In this document: one piece after another, positions 61,117 to 64,000 of the stretch
Position numbering within the stretch: the stretch's first letter is position 1
How the letters are laid out: every line of letters begins with the position of its first letter
Assembly: GCF_022539315.1 (NCBI RefSeq)
Contig: NC_066343.1
Coordinates: 48,964,205-49,028,204 of the forward strand
Length of the DNA stretch: 64,000 bases
Origin: Serinus canaria
Lineage: Eukaryota; Chordata; Aves; Passeriformes; Fringillidae
Reading direction: 5' to 3'
Program-made: the position numbers and the translations under genes
The notes under the pieces: model-generated
Databases searched by the model: none
Told to the model about the DNA's origin: nothing
The model's input: the letters and a program-made list of their open reading frames with translations, nothing else

Positions 61117-62010
61117 GCTGAGGGCAGTGGGGTCTGGGCTGGGGGCACTGAGGGGACCGGAGGGTTCGGAGGGCCCGGGGCTGCTGGGGGCAGCGAGGCG
61201 AGGCCGAGGGTCGCGAGGCTCAGGGTCCCCGCGGGGCCGGGCTGACGCCGGCCCGAGCGCGCGTCGGGCAGCGGGCGCGTGCCGGCGCCCGACGGGGGCG
61301 GCGCCGCCCTCGCGCGACGGCCGTTGTCGGCCTCGGGGCGTTGGGCGCGCGCTATCGCGTGTCGTGACAGTTGCCGCCCGGCGCGATGGCGAAGCCGCCG
61401 CTGCCGGCTGGTTTCCGCCCCTCCTCCGTCGCCTTCTGGCCCCGCTCCCGCCCTGTCATCCCCCGGCCCTGCACCTTCCCCATGAAGCTGTGGCTGCTGG
61501 TCAACAGCCCGTGCGTCCACTCGGTGCGCTGGGACGCCCGCGGCGAAGGCCTGTTCATCGACCAGGGGCTCTTCGAGCAGGAGCTCCTGGGCGTGGGGCC
61601 CAGCGCCGCCGGCGAGGAGGAGCTCTTCAAAACCAAGAACTTCGGCAGCATCGTCCGCCAGCTCAACTTATACGGCTTCCACAAGCTGACGGTGAGTCCG
61701 GCCAGCAGCACTGTCGGGTCCAGGCCGAGGCCGGCCACGGCGGGGGGCGATACCAGCTACGCCGATGGGCCCCTGCACCACTTCTGGAGCCCGCATTTCC
61801 GCTACGGCCGCCCCGATCTCCTGGTAAAGATCAAGAGACTGACCAAGGCCAACAAGGAGAAGCTGGACGCTGGGCTGGAGGTGACCAGCCGCCTGCCCGA
61901 CGACTTGCAGTACATTACAGGAAGAGGACTTGCTGCTGTCGCCCACGTCCCTCGGCGAGGTCGGAAGGAACGGTGAGACGGGCGGGTCATGGGTGGCCGC
62001 GGTCGGCCTG
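61110..62010. promoter_or_regulatory. CpG island over the HSF5-like gene
   Basis: Very GC-rich and CpG-dense, spanning about 270 bp upstream of the ATG and the whole ORF. G runs at 61128-61200 could form a G-quadruplex. The island ends soon after the ORF, the usual pattern for a 5' exon with its promoter. Confidence 0.7.
61386..61976 (+). CDS. HSF5-like heat-shock-factor DNA-binding protein (single ORF or first exon)
   Basis: A 196-codon ORF with an HSF-type winged-helix DNA-binding domain (about residues 31-148): FPMKLWLLVNSP, VRWDARGEGLFIDQGLFEQE, LFKTKNFGSIVRQLNLYGFH, then GPLHHFWSPHFR and LLVKIKRLTKANKEKLDAGL. The split domain with an inserted linker and the GPLHHF block point to HSF5 (testis-expressed, meiosis-related in mammals) rather than HSF1-4 or HSFY. 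ATG 61386 has a strong Kozak context and follows an in-frame stop at 61365-61367. The stop TGA lies within a splice-donor-like CG|GTGAGA (61973), so this may be only exon 1; mammalian HSF5 is far longer. No trimerisation repeat seen. Could also be a truncated duplicate or retrocopy. Confidence 0.85.
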   Translation: MAKPPLPAGFRPSSVAFWPRSRPVIPRPCTFPMKLWLLVNSPCVHSVRWDARGEGLFIDQGLFEQELLGVGPSAAGEEELFKTKNFGSIVRQLNLYGFHKLTVSPASSTVGSRPRPATAGGDTSYADGPLHHFWSPHFRYGRPDLLVKIKRLTKANKEKLDAGLEVTSRLPDDLQYITGRGLAAVAHVPRRGRKER

Positions 62011-63861
62011 GGGTGGCATGGACTTAGAAAATTCGCCCTGCCCTGGGGGGAGCGAGTCACCTGCCCTTGCTGGTGGCTGCTCTGTACGCGCGGTGTAAGA
62101 AAAGCGTTGTTCTTCAGGGAGAAAGATCTGCTGCCAGTAAACAAAGGGAATGTAATTACAATTTGCTACAACTGTGCCGCCTATATATAAATACACAAAT
62201 ATCAATATATGTATCTGAATATCTGTATACCTCTCACTGTGTAACTCACAGGTCCTGCTTGTATTATCTACAATGAATGACTTGGTTTGCAGTGTTTCAG
62301 TGTGCCTGTAGACTGCCAGCAAGAACCTAAAACTAATATACACACAAAATTGTCCTTAGACAAAAGGTGAAACATGCATACTTTTGTATGTTTAAAATCT
62401 TTGTAATTAAAAAAAAAAAAAACAAGTTGCCTAAAACACAAGTTCAGTGTGCTTTGAAAATGAAGAGGCAAATCAAAAGAAAATACTGCAGCAGTTCTGC
62501 TTTTTGCATCTTGTATTTTCAGCTGTGGGAAACCATGTACAACACAGAGAAGAATGGAAAGGAGAAAGGAAGACTTTGAGTTCTACTTTAGGAACACACA
62601 CAAATTGAGTAATTTTCCATGTTCTCAAATTCAGGAAAAAAGTTCATAGAAAAGTCGGTTATTATCTCAGTAAAATGTTGCTTGATGCAATATGCTGAGA
62701 GCTATAATTCAACACATACAAGTTTTCTAAAATATGAATTGCTAAGTAACATTCATTCACATGAACTGAAAATATATCCATGGATACCTCATGAATTTCA
62801 AAACCTTGCCTTTTCCTGCAAATAATATTTCATCTGGCTTTGTCTCTCTTTTTAGTTTATTTTGTTTGAAATTAGCTTTTGATCTTATTTCACATAATTC
62901 ACATTACATAGCTCTTGGCCATATTGCTTTTCTGATACCACTAAGATGTGCTAACATGAGGCCTACCTTAGATATCTGAAAGACCTTTTTCACCTTTCAT
63001 CCAAAGTTCTCCAGCCCAGGGCATGGCAAACAGTAACACAATTACCTGGGTCATTACTGGGATGGCTGAGGATAGGATAGTGATTGTGCAGCCCAGCAGA
63101 GACCTCTGTGCCCTCCATTAGCACAACAAGAGGAAACAGATGAGATAATCCAGAAGATCTTCCTAATTTTGGGGTCCGAATGAGCTCTGAAAGCCTGGAG
63201 TTTTGTAAAGCTTGTGCAAAGAGGCTGTGTCTGATTCACACGGTCAGCATTGCCTCATTGCTCTCTGCACCATGTGAGTGGACAGCTCCTACCCAAATCT
63301 TCAGTCTGTGTTGTCTTCTCTCTCAAGACCGTTTCATAATAGTGAGGGGCAAATGAAACTTAAGTGAAGTAAGACTCAGAGCTTCAGACTTGCAAGGCTT
63401 TTTCAGAGGTTTAAGTACAGTACCCAAACAGGCAGCTAATTCACAGCCTTAGGTGTCCTTCCACAAGTTTCTGAGTCGTGGTCAAGTCACTGAGTCGTGG
63501 TACTACCTAAGGATACCATGGGTCCTCCAGATCTCACATTTGCTGTGCAACTGTTCTTTCCATGTATGCATGGAAAGAAAAGCTGGAGCAATTTGTGTAA
63601 AACTTACTGTGTTCAGGGCAGATACTATGAGAGGAAGGTTCTATTGCCTTTGTGATTCTGGGGTTCTGATTAGATGGTCATAATGCTGCTTTCTGAGCTC
63701 AGCTCCCCTGAATCAGAGCCCAAACCCACACATATGAGCTCCTTTAAATAAAGATTTAGAAGTCTAATTGTTGCAAAACACAGTTCATCAATTACAAGTT
63801 ACTGACTTGTTTTGGGGTTTTTTCCTCTGATGTCCTCATAGTGGACGTAAATTAAAAAATT
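62011..63861. other. No gene recognised downstream of the HSF5-like ORF
   Basis: AT-rich; no further HSF5 exon could be recognised. AATAAA-like signals occur (for example TAAATAAAG near 63746). A perfect 11-bp inverted repeat lies at 63554-63579. Confidence 0.55.
63554..63579. repeat. Perfect 11-bp inverted repeat, 4-base loop
   Basis: TTCTTTCCATG, loop TATG, CATGGAAAGAA. A tight hairpin or cruciform; no associated gene or insertion is evident. Confidence 0.8.
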
Positions 63862-64000
63862 TTCCAGAGAACGGCAACAAGGCTGGTGTGGGGCTTGGAA
63901 CACAAACCCTGTGAGGAACGACTGAGGGAGCTGGGGGTGTTTAGCTTGGAGAAAAGGAGACTCAGAGATAACCTTATCCCTCTCTACAACTCCCTGAAAG
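63862..64000 (+). mobile_element. CR1 LINE, sense, cut by the window end
   Basis: Reads ccagagaacggcaacaaggc, ggaacgactgagggagctgg and ttggagaaaaggagactcag, typical of CR1 ORF2 C-terminal text ([24 protein letters not shown]). It continues past 64000, so its 3' end is not seen. Confidence 0.92.

Noticed and set aside
61079..62098. 339-codon + strand ORF, the longest in the window
   Set aside because: An Ala/Gly/Arg/Pro-rich frame that overlaps the HSF5-like ORF in GC-rich DNA and shows no domain; GC-rich sequence lacks stops by chance.
1..64000. CRISPR arrays, operons, prokaryotic genes, tRNA or rRNA genes
   Set aside because: The sequence is vertebrate with spliced exons; no spaced direct-repeat array, tRNA A/B boxes or rRNA text was noticed. 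A tRNAscan or Rfam run was not possible.

Overview
The window is vertebrate nuclear DNA, almost certainly from a bird and probably a neoavian. It is AT-rich, with long introns and GT-AG exons. Its recognisable repeats are CR1 LINEs and avian-type LTRs, and no mammalian repeat families were seen. The main gene is RFX3, a winged-helix transcription factor of ciliogenesis. RFX3 belongs to the human 9p24 block (with DMRT1, VLDLR and GLIS3), which is Z-linked in chicken, so the window may be from a Z chromosome. That is inferred from synteny, not seen in the sequence.

Layout. 1-34398: the 3' part of RFX3 on the + strand. Fourteen coding exons encode about 677 residues, matching residues 73-749 of the 749-residue mammalian protein. 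The first ~72 residues and the promoter lie upstream of the window. All splice sites are GT-AG, phases agree, and no stop or frameshift was found. 34399 to about 41000: a very long AT-rich 3' UTR with at least two poly(A) signals. 41173-45000: CR1 remnants, including a long antisense copy (endonuclease and RT regions) interrupted by a solo LTR. 45000-49400: no gene recognised; an antisense LTR-like repeat lies near 47 kb. 49415-50490: a CpG island with no recognised gene. 50500-60100: AT-rich, no gene recognised, with one LTR-like block near 56.4-57.0 kb and one weak exon candidate near 53 kb. 60120-60640: a GC-rich, G-run tract. 60739-61116: a + strand LTR. 61110-62010: a second CpG island holding an uninterrupted 196-codon ORF with an HSF5-type heat-shock-factor DNA-binding domain. 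62000-63860: nothing recognised. 63862-64000: a sense-strand CR1 that runs off the window.

The most interesting part is the 60.1-62.0 kb segment. An HSF5-like gene, outside the usual genomic neighbourhood of HSF5 as I know it, sits about 270 bp downstream of a same-strand LTR that carries TATA-like and AATAAA signals. Within RFX3, a 16-bp perfect palindrome resembling an X-box (the RFX binding site) abuts a splice acceptor, and a CR1 fragment ends about 45 bp upstream of another coding exon. No wholly new system was found. Coordinates come from reading by eye; repeat edges may be off by tens of bases.
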